Assembly (NCBI GenBank): GCA_044866075.1
Contig: JBIOTQ010000115.1
Location: 27,383 to 91,382 of the forward strand
Reading direction: 5' to 3'
Source of the DNA: JBASRP01 sp044866075
Lineage (GTDB): Bacteria; Actinomycetota; AC-67
Length of the DNA stretch: 64,000 nucleotides
Positions 1 through 9,874 of this stretch are shown piece by piece (within the stretch, counting starts at the first letter, position 1; each line of letters starts with the position of its first letter). Under the pieces are notes generated by a model that saw only the letters and a list, made by a program, of their open reading frames with translations, ran no database searches and was not told where the DNA came from. Both the position numbers and the translations under genes were made by a program.

Positions 1-1
1 G

Positions 2-2113
<2,112 letters not shown>

Positions 2114-2205
2114 GTCGGCGCAGGAACAGGCCGGTGAACTGCGCCGCCATCGCTCCGCTCGGTCTCTAGCAACTTCCGCGCATCCGTCCGGCTAACCTTC
2201 GCTCG

Positions 2206-3366
2206 ATGGAAGCCGAACGTCTGCTAGAGCTCGGCGCGGTCATCCTCGGTCTCGCCGTGCTGGCTCGCCTGGCCGGTAGGATCGGAATCCCCGCGATCCC
2301 GCTGTACCTCTTGGCCGGACTCGCGTTCGGCGAGGGCGGAATCGTGCCGCTCGTCACGACCCACGGCTTCGTGGAACTGGGCAGCGAGATCGGGCTGATC
2401 CTGTTGCTCTTCATGCTCGGCCTCGAATATTCGGCCTCCGATCTGATCTCGGCCATCAGAGGGTCCGTCGCCACGGCCGCGTTCGATCTGGTCCTCAACT
2501 TCACTCCGGGCTTCCTCGCGGGATATGTGCTCGGCCTCGGACTCATCCCGGCCTTGTTCCTCGGCGGCGTGACGCTGGTGACCTCGTCCGGGGTGGCCGC
2601 GCGAATCATCAGCGACCTCGGCTGGAGTGGCAGCCGGACGGCGGAGGTCGTCATTTCGATATGCGTGATCGAAGATCTCACCATGGCCCTCTACTTGCCG
2701 ATCATCGGCGCGATCGTGGTCGGCGGCGCGACGCTCGTTGGGATCGGATCGGCCTTGCTCGCCGTCCTCGGAGTCCTCGTGATCCTGGCGCTCGCGACGC
2801 GCGTGGATGTGGGGATCAGCCGCCTCATCTTCAGCAAGTCCGATGAGGCTCTCCTGCTGACGATCCTCGGGCTCGCCGTCGTCGTCGCCGGGCTCGCCGA
2901 GATGGTCGAGGTATCGGCCGCCGTCGGCGCGCTTCTGATCGGCATCGTTCTCTCCGGGCCCGCGACGCAAGGCGCGCGTCAGATGCTGCAGCCCCTGCGC
3001 CACCTTTTCTCAGCCTTCTTCTTCGCCTTCATCGGGCTTCAGATCGACCCTCAGTCGTTGCCCGGGTCGCTGGGGCCGGCCCTGGCTCTCGGTGTCGTGG
3101 GGGTCGGCACGAAAGCGTTGACCGGCTGGCTGGCGACGCGCGGTCAAGCCATCGACCGACCAGGACGACTGCGCACCGCGGCCGCGCTGATACCGCGCGG
3201 GGAATTCTCTCTGGTCATTGCCGGACTCGGTGTCACCGCCGGTCTCCCCTCGCGGCTCGCGTCCGTTGCGATCGCGTACGTGGTCTTCCTCGCCATCGTC
3301 GGCCCGGTCATCGCTCGCGTGACGGACGTGATGATCGCGCGCCGGGCCGTGGATGTCGCCCGCTAG
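2206..3366 (+). CDS. Cation:proton antiporter, CPA2 (Kef-type) membrane domain
   Basis: A 386-residue integral membrane protein with about 11-12 hydrophobic segments over its whole length. It matches the Na+/H+ exchanger fold of the CPA2 family: an opening GLAVLARLAGRIGIPAIPLYLLAGLAFG segment (given here in outline), then LFMLGLEYSASDL and PRGEFSLVIAGLG motifs characteristic of KefB/KefC-like proteins. It ends right after the membrane domain, so the RCK/TrkA-N domain found in many Kef channels is absent. The likely role is monovalent cation/proton exchange in the cytoplasmic membrane; the ion cannot be read from sequence. It is 92 bp downstream of aceE and may have its own promoter. Confidence 0.9.
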   Translation: MEAERLLELGAVILGLAVLARLAGRIGIPAIPLYLLAGLAFGEGGIVPLVTTHGFVELGSEIGLILLLFMLGLEYSASDLISAIRGSVATAAFDLVLNFTPGFLAGYVLGLGLIPALFLGGVTLVTSSGVAARIISDLGWSGSRTAEVVISICVIEDLTMALYLPIIGAIVVGGATLVGIGSALLAVLGVLVILALATRVDVGISRLIFSKSDEALLLTILGLAVVVAGLAEMVEVSAAVGALLIGIVLSGPATQGARQMLQPLRHLFSAFFFAFIGLQIDPQSLPGSLGPALALGVVGVGTKALTGWLATRGQAIDRPGRLRTAAALIPRGEFSLVIAGLGVTAGLPSRLASVAIAYVVFLAIVGPVIARVTDVMIARRAVDVAR

Positions 3367-3442
3367 AACAACGCCGAGGTAATGAACCCGCTTCCGGACG
3401 GTTCCCGTATTACCGATAGGCGGCCGATCCGGGAGGGGAGCT

Positions 3443-4339
3443 ATGACTCAGCTGCAGCGTTATCTCGCGGAGGAGATCGCCCAGGATCACGTCGACGGCG
3501 TACTCACGCGGCGTGAGGCATTGCGACGGATGATCTTGCTCGGTTTGTCGGTCGCAGCGGCCTCGAGCTTGATCGCAGCGTGCTCGTCCGACGAACCGAC
3601 CGTTCGCGGAACGCCCACGGGCTCGACGACGCCGACATCACCCAGCCCCTCAACGAAGGGCGCGGTGGCAACACAAGCGATCACCTTCGCCGGTCCGAGC
3701 GGCCGGACGTTGATGGGCGCGTGGGCACCGGCCGCGTCACCACGCGGCGGCGTGCTCGTCATCCATGAGAACCGCGGTCTCACGGACCACATCCGGTCGG
3801 TGGCCGGACGGTTCGCCGGATCGGGCTACTCGGCGCTGGCCATCGATCTGCTCTCCGAGGAGGGAGGAACGGAACGCGCCGGCGGCGACGCCACGTCGCT
3901 ACTCGGCCGCGCGCCCGAATCTCGTTTCGTCGCCGACATGCGCGCCGGTGTCGCGGAGCTCGGGCGTCGCCTCCCCGGCTCGAAGATCGGCGCCGTCGGC
4001 TTCTGTTTCGGCGGCGGCATGGTCTGGCGGCTCATCGACGCACCCGAGCCACGCCTCGCCGCGGCGGCCCCCTTTTACGGGCCGGCACCGGAGAGTCCCG
4101 ATTTCTCGGGCGCGAAAGCGGCGGTACTGGCGATCTACGCAGGACTCGACGATCGCGTGAACGGGACGCGGGATACCGCGCGCATGGCGCTCGAGCGAGC
4201 GGACCTCACCCACGAGATCGTGACGTACCCCAATGTCGGTCACGCATTCTTCAACGACACCGGCGAGCGTTACAACGCCGACGCCGCGCGGAAGGCGTAC
4301 GCGAAGGTCCTCGACTGGTTCGGGCGCTATGTCGGCTGA
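3443..4339 (+). CDS. Dienelactone hydrolase family lipoprotein
   Basis: 298 residues. The N-terminus has paired arginines (TRREALRRM) before a hydrophobic stretch ending in the lipobox LIAAC, so it is probably exported, perhaps by Tat, and lipidated at that cysteine. A Ser/Thr/Pro linker follows, then an alpha/beta hydrolase domain. The dienelactone hydrolase nucleophile elbow GFCFGGG carries the catalytic Cys; a later LDDRV supplies the Asp and VGHAFF the His, giving the Cys-Asp-His triad of this family. The natural substrate is unknown; family members hydrolyse carboxymethylenebutenolide and other esters. A ribosome-binding site GGGAGGGGAG lies just before the ATG. Confidence 0.9.
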   Translation: MTQLQRYLAEEIAQDHVDGVLTRREALRRMILLGLSVAAASSLIAACSSDEPTVRGTPTGSTTPTSPSPSTKGAVATQAITFAGPSGRTLMGAWAPAASPRGGVLVIHENRGLTDHIRSVAGRFAGSGYSALAIDLLSEEGGTERAGGDATSLLGRAPESRFVADMRAGVAELGRRLPGSKIGAVGFCFGGGMVWRLIDAPEPRLAAAAPFYGPAPESPDFSGAKAAVLAIYAGLDDRVNGTRDTARMALERADLTHEIVTYPNVGHAFFNDTGERYNADAARKAYAKVLDWFGRYVG

Positions 4340-4477
4340 ACGAACACGCGCTCCGCGCACCGACCCGTCATTCACATGGTTTGGTCCGAAAATGTCGGGC
4401 CAGATTTCCGCGCTCGGGGGCCGTGGGTGAGGCTCCCTGCGGGTAAGCACTTAAGACCGCGAGTATGGAGGGCAGCC

Positions 4478-4663
4478 ATGCCGCAGAGTTGGGGCGACAC
4501 TTCGCGATCGAAGCGGGGCGCGGCCCAGATCGATCGGCAGGATGATCGCCGCCCGTACGGCGAACGCCCCGTCGCTCGCGACGATCTATCGATCCACAGA
4601 CGCCTGCCGCGTTGGCTCGCGGTGATTCTCGATAGGCCTCTCGACGATAGGTACCGCCGGTAA
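4478..4663 (+). CDS. Possible small basic protein, 61 aa
   Basis: The 337-bp stretch between the hydrolase and the convergent surface-protein gene holds one reasonable small reading frame. It begins with ATG preceded by GGAGG at good spacing and encodes a highly charged 61-residue peptide rich in Arg and Asp, with no membrane segment or cysteines and a C-terminal RRLPRWLAVILDRP patch. I do not recognise it. The ribosome-binding site is the only positive evidence; codon use is similar to its surroundings. Nothing else was seen in this gap. Confidence 0.35.
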   Translation: MPQSWGDTSRSKRGAAQIDRQDDRRPYGERPVARDDLSIHRRLPRWLAVILDRPLDDRYRR

Positions 4664-4676
4664 GCCTCCGTCCTGG

Positions 4677-7046
4677 CTATCGACTGAAGCGGATCACCCT
4701 TCGCGTGAGGGCCGCTCCGATCAGCAGAGCTGCTCCGAGCGCGATGGGAGCGCTCCCCACGCCCGTGCCAGGCAGCTTCTCCCCCGACACATTGGGCTTC
4801 GGTTGCACCTTCGGTTTGGTTGTCTTCGTGCCGAGCACCCGCGTTCCTGCCGCGACCGTCGTGTCGACGCAGCAGAGGCCGTCGACGACGATCGGCGAGA
4901 TGCCGAGCTCCTCCTCCACGTTCGTGATCGGCAGACTCGCGCTCTTGTTCCGCGACAGGCTGAAGACGGAGAAGCTCTCGAGGACCGACGTGTCGCTCGG
5001 ACCGCCGACGACGTCGCGCGGGACGCGGATCTCCCAGTGGTCGGGCGCACCGCCGGTGCCTTTCACGAGGCGCCCGGTGACGGAGGTTCCGCCGTTCGGC
5101 GGAGCCGGGTACTCGATGACGTGCGGGAAGCAGCCCGAAACCGAGCACAACTCCACCGACCGCGCCGCGCCGGCGAAGAAGAGCGGATCCCCGTCCCCGA
5201 CCTCGACGGCCGCGTAGTAGATCGGATCGCGCTTGCCTGTGGCGGAGTCGATCGGCTCGCCGACCCAGCGCACGACGTAATCGACGGCGCGCGCGCCCGT
5301 CGCCGACAGCGCGTTCGCCGGCGCATCGAGAGAGGACACGGCGATACGGAAGACTAGGTTCCCGCCGTCGCGTGAGACGAGCGCTTCGCGGAGGTCCATC
5401 TCCGGGACGGCTTCGCCCCCATAGATGGGATCGAACGCCGCGTCCTTGGCGCGGCCGCTGATCGACGCGCCTCGCGCGGAGGGGGCACCGATGGGCTTCC
5501 CGAGCAAACCGATGCCGCCGTTCTGGCGCGCGAGCGTCACGACCGGCGCTCCCCGGTGATCGACGACGCCGTCGACCGGCGTCGGGATCTGCGTGTCGGT
5601 CCCCGGGATCACTTGGGCCAGCTCGTTGGACGTGTCGTCGTAGACGATCACGACGGCGCCGTCCCGCGGGTCCATCGTGACGGCGAAGAAGTCGGCGAGG
5701 TTGCGATTGCCTTGGATCGCGATGCAGCCGGTCCCCTGGAAACAGATCGTGCCGTAGTGCATCGGGTGACGGGTCACCTTCACCTGCTGCCTCGTCGGGC
5801 TCGTCGTATCGGCATCCGAGACCATCGATTCGAAGACGTCCCACGCTTGGTGGACGTCTTCCCCTTCGGGATCGTGCGCCGCGTCGTCAGTCCCGTACCA
5901 GACCACGGCGAGGCGTCCCTTCGCGCCCGCCACGGCCCACGGCATCACGTTGGTGTTCGCCGGAGCCGACGACAACTTCACCGGCTTGGACCACCTGGTC
6001 CAGTTCGACGAAGCTTTCGAGTACGAGTAGTAGATCTGCCAGGCGGCGGGAAGCTCGCCGCTGGGTGTGCCTTCCGGCGAAGTCGTCGCCCACACGACGT
6101 AGACTGTGCGTGCTTTGTCGATGGCGACGACCGGGAACAGGTTGCCGGCGTTGATCTGATTGGCGGCGTCGTCCTGTTCCGGATACTCCGCGACCTTGAT
6201 CAGTTTCGCCACGCGTAGCGCCGGGTCGTCGAGCTTCTGTGGATCGCGCGTCCGGATCAAGAGCCCGATGTCTCTGGAACTCGAGTAGTTGACCGCTTCG
6301 AGGACCGCGCCGGTCGCCTGGTCGATCGTGATGGAGCCGTTCTCACCGACCGCCGCCGATAGCGTTGTGTCTGCGTACTTTACGCCGTCGGTCGAATGCG
6401 TCGCCGAGTCGCACGTCAGCTGGTTTTGGGCCTCGATGTAGTCGGAGGCGCAACTGGTCGCGGCGAGCGCCTCGGCGTATGTGAGGTACGTGACGGGGAA
6501 CGGACCCTTGTAGCCGGTGGCCTTGCGAACCGCCGTCGGGTTTGGCGGGTCCCACATCGTCAGCCACTGCCGGTCGTATCCGTTGATGTTGTCGAGACCC
6601 TTCGCGAAGACGCCCGACTCCATCGTCTTGGTCTTCGGGTCCCAGCTCGCGACCTTCAGCGTCGCCAATGCGGCGAGGTCCGCGTAAGAGGCCTTTCCGT
6701 TGCGGTCGATGGCGACGTCCGTGTCGCCGCCGCCGGGTCCCAGGATCGTCGTCACCGAATCGTCCGCCGAGGTCGCCGCCGTGTCGTGAAGTGGCTTGAA
6801 GACGCGCCCGTCTGTCGACATCTCCCAGAGGCTTCGTTGCGTTCCGGTCCCCCACGGACCGTGCACGTACATCGTGCCGTCCCGAGCGATGTCGACTTTC
6901 GGCTCGCCGAAGGTGTGGATCGGATCGACGATGACGGCGCTGCCGAACGTCGGGGGCGCCTCCGCGGCGGGCGCGGGCCCAAGCACGAAGAGCGGCAGCG
7001 CCACGGCGGCGACGGAAACGAGCACAGCGAAGCGATTCCGGAACAT
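4677..7046 (-). CDS. Secreted, LPXTG-type cell-wall-anchored surface protein
   Basis: 789 residues. A signal peptide (MFRNRF, hydrophobic core, ending near PAPAAEA) is followed by a long extracellular region with repeated short Asp/Gly-rich turns and W-containing strands, suggesting a sialidase/beta-propeller-like body, then a beta-rich C-terminal third with a CCVD pair. The end is a sortase signal: LPGTG at about residues 758-762, a hydrophobic span and a basic tail (RRVIRFSR). It is therefore expected to be covalently linked to peptidoglycan by a class A/E-like sortase encoded elsewhere. A strong AGGAGG precedes the ATG. The ligand or enzymatic role is not recognisable. Confidence 0.85.
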   Translation of the reverse strand: MFRNRFAVLVSVAAVALPLFVLGPAPAAEAPPTFGSAVIVDPIHTFGEPKVDIARDGTMYVHGPWGTGTQRSLWEMSTDGRVFKPLHDTAATSADDSVTTILGPGGGDTDVAIDRNGKASYADLAALATLKVASWDPKTKTMESGVFAKGLDNINGYDRQWLTMWDPPNPTAVRKATGYKGPFPVTYLTYAEALAATSCASDYIEAQNQLTCDSATHSTDGVKYADTTLSAAVGENGSITIDQATGAVLEAVNYSSSRDIGLLIRTRDPQKLDDPALRVAKLIKVAEYPEQDDAANQINAGNLFPVVAIDKARTVYVVWATTSPEGTPSGELPAAWQIYYSYSKASSNWTRWSKPVKLSSAPANTNVMPWAVAGAKGRLAVVWYGTDDAAHDPEGEDVHQAWDVFESMVSDADTTSPTRQQVKVTRHPMHYGTICFQGTGCIAIQGNRNLADFFAVTMDPRDGAVVIVYDDTSNELAQVIPGTDTQIPTPVDGVVDHRGAPVVTLARQNGGIGLLGKPIGAPSARGASISGRAKDAAFDPIYGGEAVPEMDLREALVSRDGGNLVFRIAVSSLDAPANALSATGARAVDYVVRWVGEPIDSATGKRDPIYYAAVEVGDGDPLFFAGAARSVELCSVSGCFPHVIEYPAPPNGGTSVTGRLVKGTGGAPDHWEIRVPRDVVGGPSDTSVLESFSVFSLSRNKSASLPITNVEEELGISPIVVDGLCCVDTTVAAGTRVLGTKTTKPKVQPKPNVSGEKLPGTGVGSAPIALGAALLIGAALTRRVIRFSR

Positions 7047-7148
7047 CGAGGCCTCCTGAGCCTGTCCAGATTGTCGGTATCTAGGGATTTCGACAGGCCG
7101 GGAGCCCTCTCCTTCCAGCCTCGAGAAGGGAGGTTCTTTGTGAGATAG

Positions 7149-8693
7149 CTACGGCGTTGGTTCCGGCTTTCTCTTCTCGCGACTCCCTCGCCGCGCCGCG
7201 CGGTTCAGCGCGTTGAGGAACGCACGGGCGCTCGCCTCGACGACGTCCGTCGAGATTCCCCGGCCGGTGAAGCGCTCCCCCTCGACCTCGACCTGAACGG
7301 TCACGTCGCCGAGCGCTTCGGAGCCTTCCGTCACCGCCGCGATGTTGAAGGAATAGAGCCGCGCCTCGGCCGACGTCGCGCGCATGATCGCGCCGAACGC
7401 GGCGTCGACCATCCCGTCGCCCATCGCGGACTCTTGGATCGTCTCTCCGTTCTTGGTGATCTTCACCGTCGCCGTCGGGGCCAGGTGCGTGCCGCCGGCG
7501 ACCTGGAGGGACTCGAGGCGATACACCTCCTCGACGGTCTGGATCTCGTCGACCACGATCGCTTCGAGGTCCTTGTCGGTGATCTGGATCTTGCGATCGA
7601 CCAGCTCCTTGAAGCGCGCGAACGCGCGGTTCAGCTCTTCCTTGCCGAGCTGGAACCCCATCTCCTCGAGCGTCTTCGAGAAAGCGTGCCGGCCGGAGTG
7701 CTTCCCGAGGACGATCTTGCCGCCCTCGACGCCGATGTCCTCGGCCTTGATGATCTCGTAGGTCAGCCGGTCCTGGATCACGCCGTGCTGATGGATGCCG
7801 GACTCGTGCGCGAACGCGTTCTCGCCCACGATCGCCTTGTTGCGCTGCACCGAGTAGCCGGTCAGCAGCGAGACGAGACGCGACGTACGCGAGAGCTCCT
7901 TTGTGTTGATGTTCGTCTCGACGCCGAGTAGGTCGTGGCGCATCTTGATCGCCATGACGACCTCTTCCAGCGAGCAGTTGCCGGCGCGCTCGCCGATCCC
8001 GTTGACCGCGACCTCGACCTGCCGCGCGCCCGCGCGGACTGCTTCCAGTGAATTCGATACCGCGAGCCCGAGGTCGTTGTGACAGTGCACGGACACGACC
8101 ACGTCGGCGAGCTTCGGGACGGCCTTGTAGCACTCGCGGATCAGCTCGCCGAAGTCGAACGGGATCGCGTAGCCGACGGTATCGGGGATGTTGATCGTCG
8201 TCGCGCCGGCGTTGATCGCGGCCTCGACGATCTGGAAGAGGAACTCGGGCTCGGTGCGCGTCGCGTCCTGCGGCGAGAACTCGATGTCCTCGCAGTAGCC
8301 TTTCGCGCGCTGGACGCCGTTGATCGTCTGCTGGAGGATCTCGTCCTCGGTCGCGTTCAGCATGTACTTGCGGTGGATGTCCGAGGTCGACAGGAAGACG
8401 TGGATGCGCGGCTGGCGCGCGTGCTGAACGGCCTCCCACGCGCGGTCGATGTCCATGTCGTGCGCGCGCGCGAGCGCCGCGATCGACGGGCCCTTGATGT
8501 TCTGGGCGATGGCGCTGACCGCTTCGAAGTCCCCTGGAGAGGTGACGGGGAAGCCGGCCTCGATGATGTCGACGCCGAGCCGGGCGAGCTGCTCCGCGAT
8601 CTCCAGCTTCTCTTTGACGTTGAGATTGATCCCTGGCGACTGCTCGCCGTCCCTCAGCGTCGTATCGAAGATCCGTACGCGGTTATCGCCCAT
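7149..8693 (-). CDS. leuA: 2-isopropylmalate synthase
   Basis: First committed step of leucine synthesis: condensation of acetyl-CoA with 2-oxoisovalerate. The 514-residue form starting [18 protein letters not shown] is chosen because GGAGGAGGGG lies directly upstream of that ATG; a longer frame to 8738 has no such site. The catalytic TIM barrel carries the metal-binding D of DTTLRDGEQ and the HCHNDLG and NGIGERAGN motifs, then a linker and the C-terminal LeuA allosteric domain (about 380-500), so leucine feedback inhibition is likely. The length fits the roughly 510-530 aa bacterial class rather than the 600-aa mycobacterial form. Transcription is probably controlled by the attenuator immediately upstream. 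Confidence 0.96.
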   Translation of the reverse strand: MGDNRVRIFDTTLRDGEQSPGINLNVKEKLEIAEQLARLGVDIIEAGFPVTSPGDFEAVSAIAQNIKGPSIAALARAHDMDIDRAWEAVQHARQPRIHVFLSTSDIHRKYMLNATEDEILQQTINGVQRAKGYCEDIEFSPQDATRTEPEFLFQIVEAAINAGATTINIPDTVGYAIPFDFGELIRECYKAVPKLADVVVSVHCHNDLGLAVSNSLEAVRAGARQVEVAVNGIGERAGNCSLEEVVMAIKMRHDLLGVETNINTKELSRTSRLVSLLTGYSVQRNKAIVGENAFAHESGIHQHGVIQDRLTYEIIKAEDIGVEGGKIVLGKHSGRHAFSKTLEEMGFQLGKEELNRAFARFKELVDRKIQITDKDLEAIVVDEIQTVEEVYRLESLQVAGGTHLAPTATVKITKNGETIQESAMGDGMVDAAFGAIMRATSAEARLYSFNIAAVTEGSEALGDVTVQVEVEGERFTGRGISTDVVEASARAFLNALNRAARRGSREKRKPEPTP

Positions 8694-8740
8694 CTCCAAC
8701 CCCTCCTCCGTGTCCTGTTTCGGCACTTTTCCCGCCAACT

Positions 8741-8766
8741 AAAAAACCTCTCGGATCCCGAGAGGT
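8741..8766 (-). terminator. Intrinsic terminator in the leuA leader (attenuator)
   Basis: On the minus strand, 9-bp arms ACCTCTCGG / CCGAGAGGT (plus-strand 8746-8754 and 8758-8766) enclose a 3-nt loop and are followed by six T residues. It sits between the leuA promoter and the leuA ribosome-binding site, so it must be read through for leuA expression. The arms are identical to those of the terminator in front of the ilv operon at 18172-18197. Confidence 0.85.
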
Positions 8767-8767
8767 C

Positions 8768-8794
8768 GCGCGCACGCCAGAAAGGCGAGCGCGC
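8768..8794 (-). promoter_or_regulatory. leuA leader hairpin preceding the attenuator
   Basis: Eleven-nucleotide arms (8768-8778 with 8784-8794) pair with a single U-U mismatch in RNA and a 5-nt loop, directly before the terminator. The ilv leader has the same stem with the mismatch at the same place (18199-18225). The hairpin begins 2 nt after the TGA that ends the leader reading frame, so a ribosome at the stop would mask its 5' arm. The alternative antiterminator pairing could not be resolved by eye. Confidence 0.7.
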
Positions 8795-8796
8795 CG

Positions 8797-8823
8797 TCAA
8801 AGCAGGAGGAGCGCCGACCGATA
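8797..8823 (-). other. leuA leader frame ending in four Leu codons, no canonical start
   Basis: The leader RNA contains R-S-A-L-L-L-L-stop (CTC CTC CTG CTT TGA), a classical leucine-sensing signature, preceded by a GAGGG ribosome-binding-like motif. The codon at the expected start is TAT (8821-8823), and no ATG, GTG or TTG occurs in frame after the upstream TGA. The homologous ilv leader has ATG at this point (…GAGGAG-ATG-R-S-A). Either an unusual start is used, the leader has decayed, or there is a base-call error. Confidence 0.5.
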
Positions 8824-8850
8824 AGCCCTCGAAGTCGTCCTGTCGCGGGG

Positions 8851-8879
8851 ATTCTGTCAGAGGGCGTTGGGAGTGTCAA
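8851..8879 (-). promoter_or_regulatory. leuA promoter
   Basis: Minus-strand TTGACA (8874-8879) and CAGAAT (8851-8856) are separated by 17 bp, a perfect -35 and a 4/6 -10 element for the housekeeping sigma factor. The start point is predicted near 8843, about 20 nt before the leucine-rich leader frame. Confidence 0.75.
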
Positions 8880-8933
8880 CGAGGTTCTGGGGAGTGGATG
8901 CGGGCGCCCGCCGAAGCTAGGGTCCTCAGGAGA

Positions 8934-9332
8934 ATGAAGACCCTCCGCGTCATCCGCTCCGTCGCGACTATCCGCACGGTTATCGGATTCGCTCTGACCT
9001 TCAAAACGGGCGAGCTTCTCCGGATCACGGTTCCGGACGCCGAGCCGACCGGACCACTCTTCCTCTTCGCACGCACGGTCGGGATACGCGACCTGATCTT
9101 CGGTTTGGGAGCGCTGATCGAGTCTCTCCAGGATTCCGATCGCGTTGATCGCTGGCTCTGGCTCTGGCTCGCGAACGAGGCGGCCGACGTGGTCGCAGGA
9201 GCGCTGGCGGCAAAGCACATCGGGCCTGCGGGCGCCGCCGCTGCAGCGGCCACTCCTCTCCCATTCGTGGCCGCCGACATCTGGGCGCTGCGCCAGCGCT
9301 CGATCGCCGCAAGATCGGCGCAGCCCGCGTAG
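8934..9332 (+). CDS. Small integral membrane protein, 132 aa
   Basis: Starts at an ATG with AGGAG 4 nt upstream; transcribed divergently from leuA. After a short basic N-terminus it has about four hydrophobic segments, including RTVIGFALTF, GIRDLIFGLGALIE and an Ala/Gly-rich stretch, ending in a basic tail. The pattern resembles small four-helix DUF4267-type membrane proteins, but I cannot assign a function. It lies 13 bp before the acetyltransferase gene and is probably co-transcribed with it. Confidence 0.75.
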   Translation: MKTLRVIRSVATIRTVIGFALTFKTGELLRITVPDAEPTGPLFLFARTVGIRDLIFGLGALIESLQDSDRVDRWLWLWLANEAADVVAGALAAKHIGPAGAAAAAATPLPFVAADIWALRQRSIAARSAQPA

Positions 9333-9345
9333 ATCGCGCGCGGCT

Positions 9346-9867
9346 ATGCGGATCGTTCCCACGGACGCCCTCACAGCGCGCGAGCTCGCCGCGCTCAAGT
9401 CGATGCTCGAGGATGCGTACGGCGAGCCGTTCGTCGAGGACTGGGACCACGCGCTCGGCGGAACGCACTTCCTGATCGAAGAAGACGGCGAGCCGGTGAG
9501 CCACGTCTCCGTCGTCGAGCGCGCCCTGGAGACCGATGGCCGAACTCTCCGCACCGGCTACGTCGAGGCAGTCGCCACCAAGAACGACCGGCGGCGGCAA
9601 GGCCTCGGGAGCCGCGTGATGGAGGCGGCAAGTGAGCACATCCGTGGGGAGTTCCAATTAGGCGCGCTCGGGACCGCCGAGTTCGACTTCTACGCGCGTT
9701 TCGGCTGGGAAAGATGGCTCGGGCCGACCTCCGTTCGGGTGGACGACCGAGTTGAGCGAACGCCGGACGAGGACGGCTACGTGATGATCCTCCGAACGCC
9801 GGCGGCGCCCGATCTCGATCTGTCAAGGCCGATCAGCTGCGAGTGGAGACCCGGAGACGTCTGGTGA
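9346..9867 (+). CDS. Aminoglycoside 2'-N-acetyltransferase-like GNAT protein
   Basis: 173 residues, GNAT fold. It aligns throughout with the AAC(2')-I family: DWDHALGGTHFLI, GYVEAVATKNDRRRQGLG (acetyl-CoA pyrophosphate loop), IRGEFQLGALG, FYARFGWERWLGPTSV, RTPDEDGYV, and the hallmark C-terminus CEWRPGDVW. In mycobacteria these enzymes are chromosomal, acetylate the 2'-amino group of aminoglycosides, and are also discussed as cell-wall or housekeeping acetyltransferases. This gene lies in core chromosome, so a housekeeping role is at least as likely as resistance. Start: ATG 13 bp after the preceding stop. Confidence 0.88.
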   Translation: MRIVPTDALTARELAALKSMLEDAYGEPFVEDWDHALGGTHFLIEEDGEPVSHVSVVERALETDGRTLRTGYVEAVATKNDRRRQGLGSRVMEAASEHIRGEFQLGALGTAEFDFYARFGWERWLGPTSVRVDDRVERTPDEDGYVMILRTPAAPDLDLSRPISCEWRPGDVW

Positions 9868-9874
9868 TCGACGT

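Noticed and set aside
4372..5844. 490-codon minus-strand frame overlapping the LPGTG protein
   Set aside because: Arginine-rich shadow; the other minus frame has a signal peptide, sorting signal and strong ribosome-binding site.
8694..8738. 15-residue N-terminal extension of LeuA
   Set aside because: GGAGGAGGGG lies just before the internal ATG and the extension has no ribosome-binding site and no family similarity.
8741..8850. T-box riboswitch in front of leuA
   Set aside because: No AGGGTGG-type T-box sequence or specifier-stem layout was found; a peptide-type leader explains the elements better.
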